A stretch of DNA of 62,421 bases, from contig MSGZ01000002.1 of assembly GCA_001940925.1 (NCBI GenBank), positions 1 through 62,421 of the forward strand, given 5' to 3'. The notes under the pieces are model-generated. The model was not told where the DNA came from, ran no database searches, and saw nothing but the letters and a program-made list of their open reading frames with translations. The DNA is from Ruminococcus sp. Phil11 (GTDB taxonomy: Bacteria; Bacillota; Clostridia; Oscillospirales; Ruminococcaceae). The stretch's first letter is position 1. Every line of letters starts with the position of its first letter. Below are positions 1 through 8,068 of this stretch, piece by piece. Both the position numbers and the translations under genes were made by a program.

Positions 1-71
1 TATTGATGTCCCAACTATCTCTTGAAGATATCTGCTTGTCTTTTTGCCGTGATACTGCGTTAGAAATCCTT

Positions 72-89
72 GCCTTGCGTCAGCAAGGC
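72..89. other. Hairpin near the window edge
   Basis: GCCTTGC, a GTCA loop and GCAAGGC form a perfect 7-bp stem about 85 bases beyond the stop of the lipoprotein gene. No T-run follows on either strand, so it is not a clear terminator. No convincing gene is seen in positions 1-174. Confidence 0.4.
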
Positions 90-174
90 GGCGGCTTTCT
101 GCCTTGTCTCACGACAAAAATCCTGCGCATCTATTCTTCACGATTTAATTGGTACATCAATATGATCGGAATAA

Positions 175-1521
175 TTATAGGAACTTCATGGAAAAGAGCA
201 GCTCGCTGTCCGAAATGGAGAGCTTCCGGCTGCCTTGTTCGGTTTTGCCGAGATAATATCTTCCGTTTTGCTGCCGCAGCAGCAGATAGCCGTCATTCTG
301 CATGGCGTCCGCCGCGACCGGGTCGGTCACGACATCCAGCCGCAGCAGCGGCTCGCGGAGCTGCGGGGTACCGTCGTGGTTCCCGCGGTCCGGTTCAAAG
401 GTATAAAAGACCGTCTCGCCGTTTTCCTGCACGGCCGTGACCTGCCATTCCCACCGCTTCGGCAGCAGAAACACAAATCCGTCCTGTACGGCGTAATAGG
501 ATGCGTATTCCCGCATCAGCCTGCCGCCGCGGCAGACATACCAGTTGGTCAGCGGAATCGGGGAATTGTTTGTATAGCCGTAAAAGCTCCGGTTCACCGG
601 GATCTCCGGTTCGCCGTCGCCGTCGATATCCATGGTCTGATAGGAACCGGCGCGTTCGGACTGCTGCAGGTCGCCGCTTCCGCCGTCGGTATACTGCATC
701 TTCAGCTGTCCGCCCTGATAGCTCAGCACGACGGTCTGCACGGTCGTCGCACCGGTCACGCAGTCCATAAAGATCGCGGGGATATGCTTCAGCCCGCTGT
801 CATCCGGGATCTCGCCGTAGACCAGCCGCGAAATATCGGTGAAGGCATCGGGATCGACCTCGGAGGGCTGATAATAGCCCTTCTCGTCCAGCGAATAGGC
901 GATCGCGACAGCAGGGGAGTCGTTCTTCGCCGCATTGGCAATGAACAGCTCCGTTGTACCGTCCTGATCGAGATCGCGCAGATCCATTCTGGAATACGGA
1001 ACAGAGAAATTCGGATTGTTGACCAGCTCGCCGTTCCGGCAGTACAGCACCTCGACCTTGTGATCCGCGCCGTCTACCATGCTGTAGCTGAGAATGAGAT
1101 TCGTCCGCGGATTCGTGCCGAGCTTTGCAATGTCGATGCGGTCGATCTCCGCACCCTCGGTTGAATATTCCTTGATGCAGACCCACCGGCCTTCCTTCTG
1201 TCCGAGCAGGCTGAACCGCAGCGGATTTTCCTCCGCAGAGGTTCTGCTGCTCTCGTAGAATACGATTGCCTCATCCGAGCCGTCGCCGTCCAGATCCGCA
1301 ACAGTAAATGCGGAAAGATGCTCGCCGGATTTCGGATATTTCAGGCTGATCTGCTGCTGCGAGCCGACGGAGTTCTGCAGAGCCTGATAGATCTGCTCCT
1401 GCTCCGCGGTCAGGCGGGGCGGGCTCAGCATGGACTCCACATTCATATTGAAGCTGCATGCAGGGAGCTGCAGCGTCAGCAGAGAGAGCAGCAGGCTGCA
1501 CGCGAATTTTCCGGCGGTCAT
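175..1521 (-). CDS. Exported lipoprotein with FG-GAP/VCBS-like repeats
   Basis: The 448-residue protein begins with a lipoprotein signal: a hydrophobic stretch ends in LPAC, with Cys22 as the predicted lipidated residue. At least three Asp-rich segments of the form DLDGDG, DLDQDG and DIDGDG recur through the chain. This is the calcium-loop pattern of FG-GAP/VCBS beta-propeller blades. It is therefore probably an extracytoplasmic membrane-anchored propeller, but no ligand can be named. The start ATG overlaps the citrate synthase stop by 4 bp (ATGA), so the two genes are probably translationally coupled. A metabolic link to citrate synthase is not implied by sequence alone. Confidence 0.75.
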   Translation of the reverse strand: MTAGKFACSLLLSLLTLQLPACSFNMNVESMLSPPRLTAEQEQIYQALQNSVGSQQQISLKYPKSGEHLSAFTVADLDGDGSDEAIVFYESSRTSAEENPLRFSLLGQKEGRWVCIKEYSTEGAEIDRIDIAKLGTNPRTNLILSYSMVDGADHKVEVLYCRNGELVNNPNFSVPYSRMDLRDLDQDGTTELFIANAAKNDSPAVAIAYSLDEKGYYQPSEVDPDAFTDISRLVYGEIPDDSGLKHIPAIFMDCVTGATTVQTVVLSYQGGQLKMQYTDGGSGDLQQSERAGSYQTMDIDGDGEPEIPVNRSFYGYTNNSPIPLTNWYVCRGGRLMREYASYYAVQDGFVFLLPKRWEWQVTAVQENGETVFYTFEPDRGNHDGTPQLREPLLRLDVVTDPVAADAMQNDGYLLLRQQNGRYYLGKTEQGSRKLSISDSELLFSMKFL

Positions 1522-2873
1522 TTCCGTTCTGCCAGCGGGACGTAAGGCACTGTTCTTGCAATGGATTTATATGCCGGGCGGATGATTCTGCCGCCGGTGA
1601 GAACCTCCTCGATCCGGTGTGCGGACCAGCCCGCGATCCGGGAGACCGCGAACATCGGGGTCAGCAGTTCCGGCGGGATCCGCAGCATCCGGTACACAAG
1701 ACCGGAGTAAAGGTCAACATTTGCGCAGATTGATTTGGAAGCGGCAGCCGGGGATTTTTCTGCGACCAGTTCCGGTGTCAGCCGCTCGATCGTATCGAGC
1801 AGGCGGAAGTCCGCTTCGATCTCCTTGCCCTTTGCAAGCGCGAAGCCCTTTGCCTTGAGCAGCACCGCGCGCGGGTCGGAGAGCGTATATACCGCATGAC
1901 CCATGCCGTAGATCAGACCGGCACCGTCGCCGGCCTCCTTCCGGAGGATCTTCCGGATCAGGTCTGCGACCTCGCCCTCGTTATCGGGATTCTTGATCTC
2001 CCGCTTGAACAGGTCGAGCTGCTCCATGACCTTGATATTGGCACCGCCGTGGCGGAAGCCCTTGAGCGCGCCGATCGCTGCGGAATATGCCGCATAGGGG
2101 TCGGTGCCGCTGGAGGTCAGCACGCGGCAGGCAAAAGCGGAGTTGTTTCCGCCGCCGTGCTCCGCGTGGAGCATCATGCAGGTATCGAGCAGCAGCGCCT
2201 CGTCCTCGGTATACTGCCGGTCAAGGCGCAGCAGCGAGAGAATGGTCTGTGCATTGGTCTCCTCGGGACGCAGCGGGTGCATGACAAGGCTTTCACCGTC
2301 GAAATGCTGCCGCTTGACCTGATAGGCCGCCGACATGATGACCGGCAGTCTTGCGATCATGGAGATCGCGACGCGCACTTCGTTTTCAATGGACTTGTCC
2401 TCACAGTCGTCGTCGTAGGAATACAGCGCAAGCACGGAGCGCGCCATTTTGTTCATGATATTGTTGGAGGGAGCCTTGGCAATCATATCAATGACAAAGC
2501 CGTCCGGCAGCTCTCTGTATTCGGAGATCAGCTCGCGGAACTCGGCGAGCTCCTCAACGGTCGGGAGCTTGCCGAACAGCAGCAGATACGCGGTTTCCTC
2601 GTATCCGAAGCGGCGTTCCTTTTCGACGGCGTGCACCAGATCGGTGATCTGGTAGCCGCGGTAGATCAGCTCGCCGGGGATCGGCTCCAGCTCGCCCTCG
2701 TTGAGCATATAGCCGTGCACATTGCACACCTTCGTAATGCCCGCCACGACACCGGTGCCGTCCGCCTTGCGGAGGCCGCGGTTGACCTGATATTTCTGAT
2801 ACAGTGCGGGATCGAGTGCGGAATATTCCCGCAGCCCCTCACATAATTTTCCGATGTAATCCTTACTGTCCAT
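1518..2873 (-). CDS. gltA: Citrate synthase
   Basis: Condenses acetyl-CoA and oxaloacetate to citrate, the entry to the oxidative branch toward 2-oxoglutarate and glutamate. The 451-residue product has the expected length. It shows the citrate synthase signatures HGGGNNSAF, a GFRHGGAN segment, and the active-site histidine region GMGHAVYTLSDPRA. The start at 2873 (MDSKDYIG) is chosen because AAGGAA lies just upstream; the open frame extends further but only through the promoter. A consensus sigma-A promoter sits 58-86 bp upstream. The stop overlaps the start of the lipoprotein gene. In a fermentative organism it probably serves glutamate synthesis. Confidence 0.95.
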   Translation of the reverse strand: MDSKDYIGKLCEGLREYSALDPALYQKYQVNRGLRKADGTGVVAGITKVCNVHGYMLNEGELEPIPGELIYRGYQITDLVHAVEKERRFGYEETAYLLLFGKLPTVEELAEFRELISEYRELPDGFVIDMIAKAPSNNIMNKMARSVLALYSYDDDCEDKSIENEVRVAISMIARLPVIMSAAYQVKRQHFDGESLVMHPLRPEETNAQTILSLLRLDRQYTEDEALLLDTCMMLHAEHGGGNNSAFACRVLTSSGTDPYAAYSAAIGALKGFRHGGANIKVMEQLDLFKREIKNPDNEGEVADLIRKILRKEAGDGAGLIYGMGHAVYTLSDPRAVLLKAKGFALAKGKEIEADFRLLDTIERLTPELVAEKSPAAASKSICANVDLYSGLVYRMLRIPPELLTPMFAVSRIAGWSAHRIEEVLTGGRIIRPAYKSIARTVPYVPLAERK

Positions 2874-2930
2874 GGGTAGGTTCCTTTCCTTTGAAAAAAT
2901 ATGCGTTCCTGAAAATCTGCATTCTCTACT

Positions 2931-2959
2931 ATTATACCGCTTTTTCCGCGTTCTGTCAA
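2931..2959 (-). promoter_or_regulatory. Sigma-A promoter of gltA
   Basis: Minus strand TTGACA (2954-2959), 17-bp spacer, TATAAT (2931-2936). Both hexamers match the consensus perfectly. Confidence 0.85.
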
Positions 2960-3035
2960 GCATCGGAGGCCGAAAGAAAACGGACTTCCGCAGGCGGACA
3001 GACACCGGAAGCGATCGGCGGGGCGGGAGGCTTTT

Positions 3036-3734
3036 ATGCGGAGCCGGCTTTGTCTGCTTTTGCTTGCTGCGGCGGGGATCCTGCTGCTCTGCCGGATGCT
3101 GTTTTCCCGGCGGGAGCCGGCGCAGACGGATACCTGTTACCGGGTATACAGAACAGAGACCGGAACGGTCGAAACGGTCTCCGTGCGGGATTATCTGATA
3201 GGGACGGTCGGGGCGGAGATGCCTGCATCCTTTCATCCGGAGGCACTGAAGGCACAGACGGTCGCGGCGCATACCTACGCGGTGTATTGCATCAGGCAGC
3301 AGGCAGCGTCCCCTGACCCCGCCCTGCACGGTGCGGAGCTTTCCGATGACTGCGGACGCTGTCAGGCGTACCTGCCGCCCGCGCAGCTCCGGGAACGGCT
3401 CGGCACTGCGGCGTATGAGAAAATCGCTGCGGCAGTTGATGAGGCCGGCGGAATGCTGCTGCTGTATGACGGAGAACCTGCCCTGACGGTCTATCATGCC
3501 TGCTCCCGCGGGCAGACGAGATCGGCGGAGGCGGTCTGGGGGACGGCGGTACCGTATCTGGTGCCGGTCGGTTCGCCGGCGGACAGGGATGCCCCGGCGG
3601 GTTCCGGGCACGGCGTCGGAATGAGCCAGTACGGCGCAGACTTCATGGCTGCGCAGGGGAGCAGCTTTGCGGAGATCCTGCAGCATTATTATCCGGGAAC
3701 AGAGCTGATGCAGGAGAACGGGGAGCGGCGGTAA
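3036..3734 (+). CDS. spoIID: SpoIID/LytB-type lytic transglycosylase
   Basis: SpoIID cleaves glycan strands in septal peptidoglycan during forespore engulfment. The 232-residue protein has one N-terminal membrane anchor (residues 4-23). The SpoIID core follows: RDYLIGTVGAEMP, where Glu61 lines up with the family's catalytic glutamate, then HPEALKAQTVAAHTYA, and near the C terminus the conserved GHGVGMSQYGA. It is shorter than Bacillus SpoIID (about 340 residues), mainly in the N-terminal part. GGGAGG precedes the ATG. It is divergent from gltA and not beside spoIIIAA or spoIIQ, so it could be a SpoIID-like paralogue rather than the sporulation enzyme itself. Confidence 0.85.
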   Translation: MRSRLCLLLLAAAGILLLCRMLFSRREPAQTDTCYRVYRTETGTVETVSVRDYLIGTVGAEMPASFHPEALKAQTVAAHTYAVYCIRQQAASPDPALHGAELSDDCGRCQAYLPPAQLRERLGTAAYEKIAAAVDEAGGMLLLYDGEPALTVYHACSRGQTRSAEAVWGTAVPYLVPVGSPADRDAPAGSGHGVGMSQYGADFMAAQGSSFAEILQHYYPGTELMQENGERR

Positions 3735-3853
3735 AACATGCATCAAAAAGGCGTGTGCGCGTTTCCGATGAATCTGATAAAACAGAAATATACTGCCGGA
3801 GACGATCCTGTTTCAATGCCCGGTTTCCCGATTTGTTTTTCTTTTCGCCGGAA

Positions 3854-3868
3854 TTAAGACTTTCTTAA
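3854..3868. promoter_or_regulatory. Inverted repeat upstream of the exporter promoter
   Basis: TTAAGA, 3 bp, TCTTAA forms a perfect 6-bp dyad whose right arm ends 16 bp before the -35 hexamer of the exporter operon. The position suits an activator or response-regulator site. No regulator gene is adjacent. Confidence 0.4.
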
Positions 3869-3884
3869 AAATAGATGAATCAGA

Positions 3885-3913
3885 TTGACTTTCATTCCGT
3901 AACGTATTATAAT
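3885..3913 (+). promoter_or_regulatory. Sigma-A promoter of the ABC exporter operon
   Basis: TTGACT (3885-3890), 17-bp spacer, TATAAT (3908-3913), about 50 bp before the first adaptor gene. Confidence 0.8.
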
Positions 3914-3966
3914 AGGATTGCACCCACAGGACAGGTGCGCAGTTATATAACAACGGAGGGAACACT

Positions 3967-5526
3967 ATGGCGGCGAAAGGCATCGTCAAAGGAATCATCA
4001 CAGCAGCAGTTATCTGCGGCCTCGGAGCCGGCGGCTGGGGGCTTTATAAGCACTTCGGAACGCAGACACCCGGCTCATCGGAGAAAGTCTATGTACAGAA
4101 AGTCGCAACACTCAATACGGTGGACGGTGCAAATCTGTTTGCACATAATTTTGCGGGCGTGATCGTTGCACAGAAAACGGTTGATGTCAAATACGACACG
4201 CAGAAAACCGTCAGCGAAATCCTTGTCAAGGAGGGCGATACTGTCAAAAAGGGCGACCGCCTTCTGAATTATGATGTGGGTCAGATCCAGATCCAGATCG
4301 AGACCATGAAGCTGGAAATCGAGCGGTATCAGACCGATATCGAAACAGCCAAGAACGAGATCGAGCAGTACGAGCGGGAAAAGCAGACTGCAACCGGCGA
4401 TGCGGCACTTTCCTGCACACAGAACATCCTGCAGAGAAAGAGCCAGATCGCAAGAACCGAATATGATATCAAGACGAAGAATGTCGAGCTTGCAAAGCTG
4501 GAAAAATCGCTGGAAAACGCATTTGTCACCGCGCCGATCGACGGCACGGTCAAGGATCTCAAGGAGCCGGGCTCCTCGGATTCCGCATCCCCGCAGATGT
4601 ATTATGACGGCTACGGCATGGACGGCAGCTCCGGAGATGTCATCATGAAGATCGCGGCAGCGGGCGATTACCGCGTCAAGGGTACCTTCAACGAGCAGAA
4701 CAGTGCCCAGATCTATCCGGGCGCAAAGGTGTTCCTGCGCAGCCGCACCGACGATTCCGTTATGCTGCGCGGTGAGGTCTCGGAGATCGACACGAACCCG
4801 CAGACCGACAACCAGAATATGTATTACGGCGGCATGAGCGATGAGATGACCAGCTCCTCGAAGTATGCATTCTATGTCGAGCCGGAATCGCTCGAAGGCT
4901 TCATGCTCGGTCAGCATATCCTGATCGAAACGGACAACGGTCAGGAGGACGCAGACAAGAAGGAGGGCCTGTGGCTCTACAGCAGCTTTGTGCTGTGGGA
5001 CGGCGACCGCAACTATGTCTGGGCGAAGAACAGCAGAGATCAGATCGAAAAGCGCGTTGTCGAGGTCGGCGAGATCAGCGACGAGAGCGGCGACTGCCAG
5101 ATCCTTTCCGGCCTGACCATTGACGATTATATTGCATTCCCGTCCGATTACATCGAGGAGGGTCTGAAAACGACCACGAACCAGTCCGACAAGGACATTC
5201 CGGACAATGTGCTGAACGATATCAATGAGATGAACGGCGGCGGCATGGACGGTATGGACGGCATGGACGGCATGATGGGCATGGATGTCATGGGCGGCAG
5301 AGAAGGCGCAGACGGCAATGTGTCCGTGGATGACGACGGCAATACGATCATCGTCAACGATGACGGCAGCATCATGAAGTTCGATGCAGAGGGCAACCTG
5401 ATCGAGGGCGGCGATATGCCGGCTGCCGACGATGCGCTGCAGCCCGCAGAGGACGGCGCACAGCCGGAGATGCCTGAAGAAATGCCCGCAGAGGATGTAC
5501 CGGCAGCCGAACAGCCCGCAGAATGA
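3967..5526 (+). CDS. Membrane-fusion (HlyD/MacA/YknX-like) adaptor 1 of ABC exporter
   Basis: Extracytoplasmic adaptor of a MacB-type ABC exporter. The 519-residue protein has an N-terminal membrane anchor (about residues 6-22), a first lipoyl half (VSEILVKEGDTVKKGD), an alpha-helical hairpin of about 75 residues, and a second lipoyl half (FVTAPIDGTVKDL). Beta-barrel and membrane-proximal domains follow. From about residue 415 the C terminus becomes a disordered tail rich in Met, Gly, Asp and Glu, including GGGMDGMDGMDGMMGMD. That tail is not part of the usual family architecture and could bind soft metals or simply be a linker. GGAGG precedes the ATG. It is first in a four-gene operon with a second, different adaptor. 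Confidence 0.88.
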   Translation: MAAKGIVKGIITAAVICGLGAGGWGLYKHFGTQTPGSSEKVYVQKVATLNTVDGANLFAHNFAGVIVAQKTVDVKYDTQKTVSEILVKEGDTVKKGDRLLNYDVGQIQIQIETMKLEIERYQTDIETAKNEIEQYEREKQTATGDAALSCTQNILQRKSQIARTEYDIKTKNVELAKLEKSLENAFVTAPIDGTVKDLKEPGSSDSASPQMYYDGYGMDGSSGDVIMKIAAAGDYRVKGTFNEQNSAQIYPGAKVFLRSRTDDSVMLRGEVSEIDTNPQTDNQNMYYGGMSDEMTSSSKYAFYVEPESLEGFMLGQHILIETDNGQEDADKKEGLWLYSSFVLWDGDRNYVWAKNSRDQIEKRVVEVGEISDESGDCQILSGLTIDDYIAFPSDYIEEGLKTTTNQSDKDIPDNVLNDINEMNGGGMDGMDGMDGMMGMDVMGGREGADGNVSVDDDGNTIIVNDDGSIMKFDAEGNLIEGGDMPAADDALQPAEDGAQPEMPEEMPAEDVPAAEQPAE

Positions 5527-5546
5527 GAACGGACAGGAGAACAAAC

Positions 5547-6293
5547 ATGGTTTTTGATCTGAAAGGTATTTACAAGGATTATATGCAGGGCAAGGATGCC
5601 GTTCCTGTCCTGAAGGATATCACCCTGTCCGTGGACGAGGGCGAATATGTCGCGATCATGGGACCGTCCGGTTCCGGCAAATCGACGCTGATGAATATTA
5701 TCGGCTGTCTGGATAAGCAGACCAGCGGCGAATTCATTTTCGACGGCACGGATGTCATGCAGTGCTCCGACCGTCAGCTTTCGGAGATCCGCAATGCCAA
5801 GATCGGCTTTGTGTTCCAGAATTTCAATCTGCTGCCCCGTCAGTCCGCGCTGGAAAATGTCGAGCTGCCGCTGCTCTATGCAGGCGTTTCCAGAAAGGAT
5901 CGCAGAGAGCGTGCGATCGAGGCACTGAAGCGCGTCGGGCTGGAGGACAGAATGGAATTCAAGCCGACACAGCTCTCCGGCGGTCAGAAGCAGCGCGTCG
6001 CGATCGCAAGAGCGATCGTCAACAAGCCGCGCCTGCTGCTGGCAGACGAGCCGACCGGCGCACTGGATACGAAATCCGGCGATCAGGTCATGGAGCTGTT
6101 CAAGGAGCTGAACGACGAGGGCGTCACGATCGTGATGATCACCCACGAGCCGGATATCGCGAAATGTGCCAAGCGGATCATGTATATCCGCGACGGTCAG
6201 ATCCACTCCGGCGCGTTCAATACCCGTGAGGGCAGCGCGATCCCGGTCACGCCGGAGGAAGAACAGGCGCAGGAGGTCGCAGAGCAGGCATGA
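5547..6293 (+). CDS. ABC exporter ATP-binding protein (MacB/YknY-like)
   Basis: Cytoplasmic ATPase that powers the mechanotransmission-type exporter encoded around it. The 248-residue protein has Walker A GPSGSGKST, the LolD/MacB-typical QNFNLLPR Q-loop, signature LSGGQKQRVAIARA, Walker B LLLADEPTGALD and the switch histidine in MITHEPD. The start at 5547 is preferred over the upstream in-frame ATG at 5523 because AGGAG lies 6-7 bp before it; the upstream ATG would overlap the adaptor stop. Its stop overlaps the start of the second adaptor by 4 bp. The substrate cannot be read from the ATPase. Confidence 0.95.
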   Translation: MVFDLKGIYKDYMQGKDAVPVLKDITLSVDEGEYVAIMGPSGSGKSTLMNIIGCLDKQTSGEFIFDGTDVMQCSDRQLSEIRNAKIGFVFQNFNLLPRQSALENVELPLLYAGVSRKDRRERAIEALKRVGLEDRMEFKPTQLSGGQKQRVAIARAIVNKPRLLLADEPTGALDTKSGDQVMELFKELNDEGVTIVMITHEPDIAKCAKRIMYIRDGQIHSGAFNTREGSAIPVTPEEEQAQEVAEQA

Positions 6294-8035
6294 AGAAAGC
6301 GATTATTCTGCTGCTCTGTCTCGCAGTGGTCGGCGGCGGCGGATTCTTCGGATACAAGCAGTATCAGAAGAGCCGCGACGAAAAACGCGTGGTCGATGTT
6401 GTGCCGGTCGGCGCAATGGCGAGCCCGTATTACGGCGGCTACTGGGGCGATGAGAACAGCATGTACGGTGCGACCAGCGCAGCCAATGCACAGCGCGTGC
6501 AGCTGGATACCGAGAAGCTGGTGAAGAATGTCTGTGTCACAAAGGGACAGCAGGTCAAAAAGGGCGACGTCATTCTGGAATATGATATGACTGTCGTTGA
6601 GCTGGAGCTCGCACAGAAGGAGAACGATATCCAGGTCATTCAGCAGGATATCAAAATGGCGAACAACAAGCTGGCGGAGATCCGCAATTATCAGCCGTCC
6701 GAGAATGCGCCGCAGGAGCCGGATGAACCGGATGAACCGGATATTCCGGATGAGCCGGATGTCCCGGATGATCCCGTCACGCCGATCGAGCTGACAGAGG
6801 AGGTGCCCGCGGCATTCCATGCGGAATCGGGTACCGGCGCGCCGGATGATCCGATCGTCATCAACTGTACGCCGCGTGCAAAGGTTTATCTGCCGTTCAT
6901 GCAGATGGCGAGCGCATCGAAACGCTGCTTTGAGCTGCGCGTGTATAATGACGATTTCACGTTCCTGTATAAGTGGCTGATCAACGGTGCCGATCTGAAA
7001 GAGGAAGACCTTGCAGAATGGGTCGTGACGGAGGGCGTTACGATCGACCCGGAAACCGGTGCCGTCTCCATTGACACGAACGGCAAGATGCACGGTCAGC
7101 TTTCGTTCGGTGCACCGCCGCAGATTTCCCTCAAGGATGATATGCCGGAGATGCCGGAGGATCCGCCGGCGGAAAAGTATCAGATGCCGGATCCCGGCGC
7201 ATTCATGGACGAAGCGCAGAACAACAGCATGGATTACCGGTATTCGCGTGCGGAGATCAATTCCATGATCAAGGAGCAGGAAGCGCGGATCAAGGAGCTG
7301 AACATCAGCCTCAAGGAGGCACAGCTCAAGCTGGAAAATGCGAAAAAGCAGAAGAATGACGGCAGAGTGCTCGCCGAGATCGACGGCATCGTGAAGAAGA
7401 TCGGTTCGGTCACGGACGGCGCAGTGAATCCCGATGATCCTTCGGAAAAGGATCCGTTTGCGGAGCCGAGCGAGGACGATCAGTATTTTGCCGTGATCGA
7501 GGGCGACGGCGGCATGGAAGTCGTCTGCACGGTCATGGAGATGAATCTGCCGAGAGTGCAGCCCGGTACGGTGCTGGAGGTCATGTCCTACAGCGACGGC
7601 GCGTCCTCCGAGGCGGTCGTGACGTCCATTGATCCGGAGCCGATTTCCTATAACTATCAGGGCTGGGGCTCCAATCCGAACAATTCGAGCTACAGATTAC
7701 ATGCGAAGCTGCAGAATTCCGACAATTTCATGCTCGGCGTCGGCGTCAGTGTGACGATTGCTGACGAGGAAACGCAGGAGAACAATACTTCGCTTTATCT
7801 CCCGCCGCATTATCTCCGCAGGGAGGGCGGTGACTACTATGTCCTGAAAGCGGATGAAAACGACCGTCTCGTGAAGCAGTATGTCAGTGTCGGTGCGACC
7901 GATTACTATGTCGAGGTCAAGGGCGGCCTGAGCATGAAGGACCGCATCTGTTTCCCCTACGGCCCGAATGCCAAGGAGGGCGTGCGGACGAACGATACGG
8001 ACGAGCCGAAGATGCCTGAGGGCATGTACTACTGA
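6290..8035 (+). CDS. Membrane-fusion adaptor 2 of ABC exporter with inserted domain
   Basis: A second HlyD/MacA-like adaptor in the same operon. The 581-residue protein has an N-terminal anchor (residues 4-20), a first lipoyl half (about 76-100, VCVTKGQQVKKGD), one helix (about 103-131), then about 180 extra residues before the second helix (about 317-355) and second lipoyl half (LAEIDGIVKKIGSV). The insert, near the tip of the usual helical hairpin, starts with a Pro-Asp-Glu repeat (PDEPDEPDIPDEPDVPDDP). A beta-rich, unrecognised domain follows, then a second acidic Pro/Met linker. The gene overlaps the ATPase gene by 4 bp. The insert may sense or bind the cargo; this is inference. Confidence 0.85.
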   Translation: MKKAIILLLCLAVVGGGGFFGYKQYQKSRDEKRVVDVVPVGAMASPYYGGYWGDENSMYGATSAANAQRVQLDTEKLVKNVCVTKGQQVKKGDVILEYDMTVVELELAQKENDIQVIQQDIKMANNKLAEIRNYQPSENAPQEPDEPDEPDIPDEPDVPDDPVTPIELTEEVPAAFHAESGTGAPDDPIVINCTPRAKVYLPFMQMASASKRCFELRVYNDDFTFLYKWLINGADLKEEDLAEWVVTEGVTIDPETGAVSIDTNGKMHGQLSFGAPPQISLKDDMPEMPEDPPAEKYQMPDPGAFMDEAQNNSMDYRYSRAEINSMIKEQEARIKELNISLKEAQLKLENAKKQKNDGRVLAEIDGIVKKIGSVTDGAVNPDDPSEKDPFAEPSEDDQYFAVIEGDGGMEVVCTVMEMNLPRVQPGTVLEVMSYSDGASSEAVVTSIDPEPISYNYQGWGSNPNNSSYRLHAKLQNSDNFMLGVGVSVTIADEETQENNTSLYLPPHYLRREGGDYYVLKADENDRLVKQYVSVGATDYYVEVKGGLSMKDRICFPYGPNAKEGVRTNDTDEPKMPEGMYY

Positions 8036-8068
8036 TTATACGCGGAATAAGAATTGGAGTAGCAGAAT

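Noticed and set aside
3..440. Open frame at the window start on the plus strand
   Set aside because: It runs opposite the end of the lipoprotein gene, and its sequence is Arg/Ala-rich without a domain. The first 150 bases could belong to some repeat, but this could not be supported.
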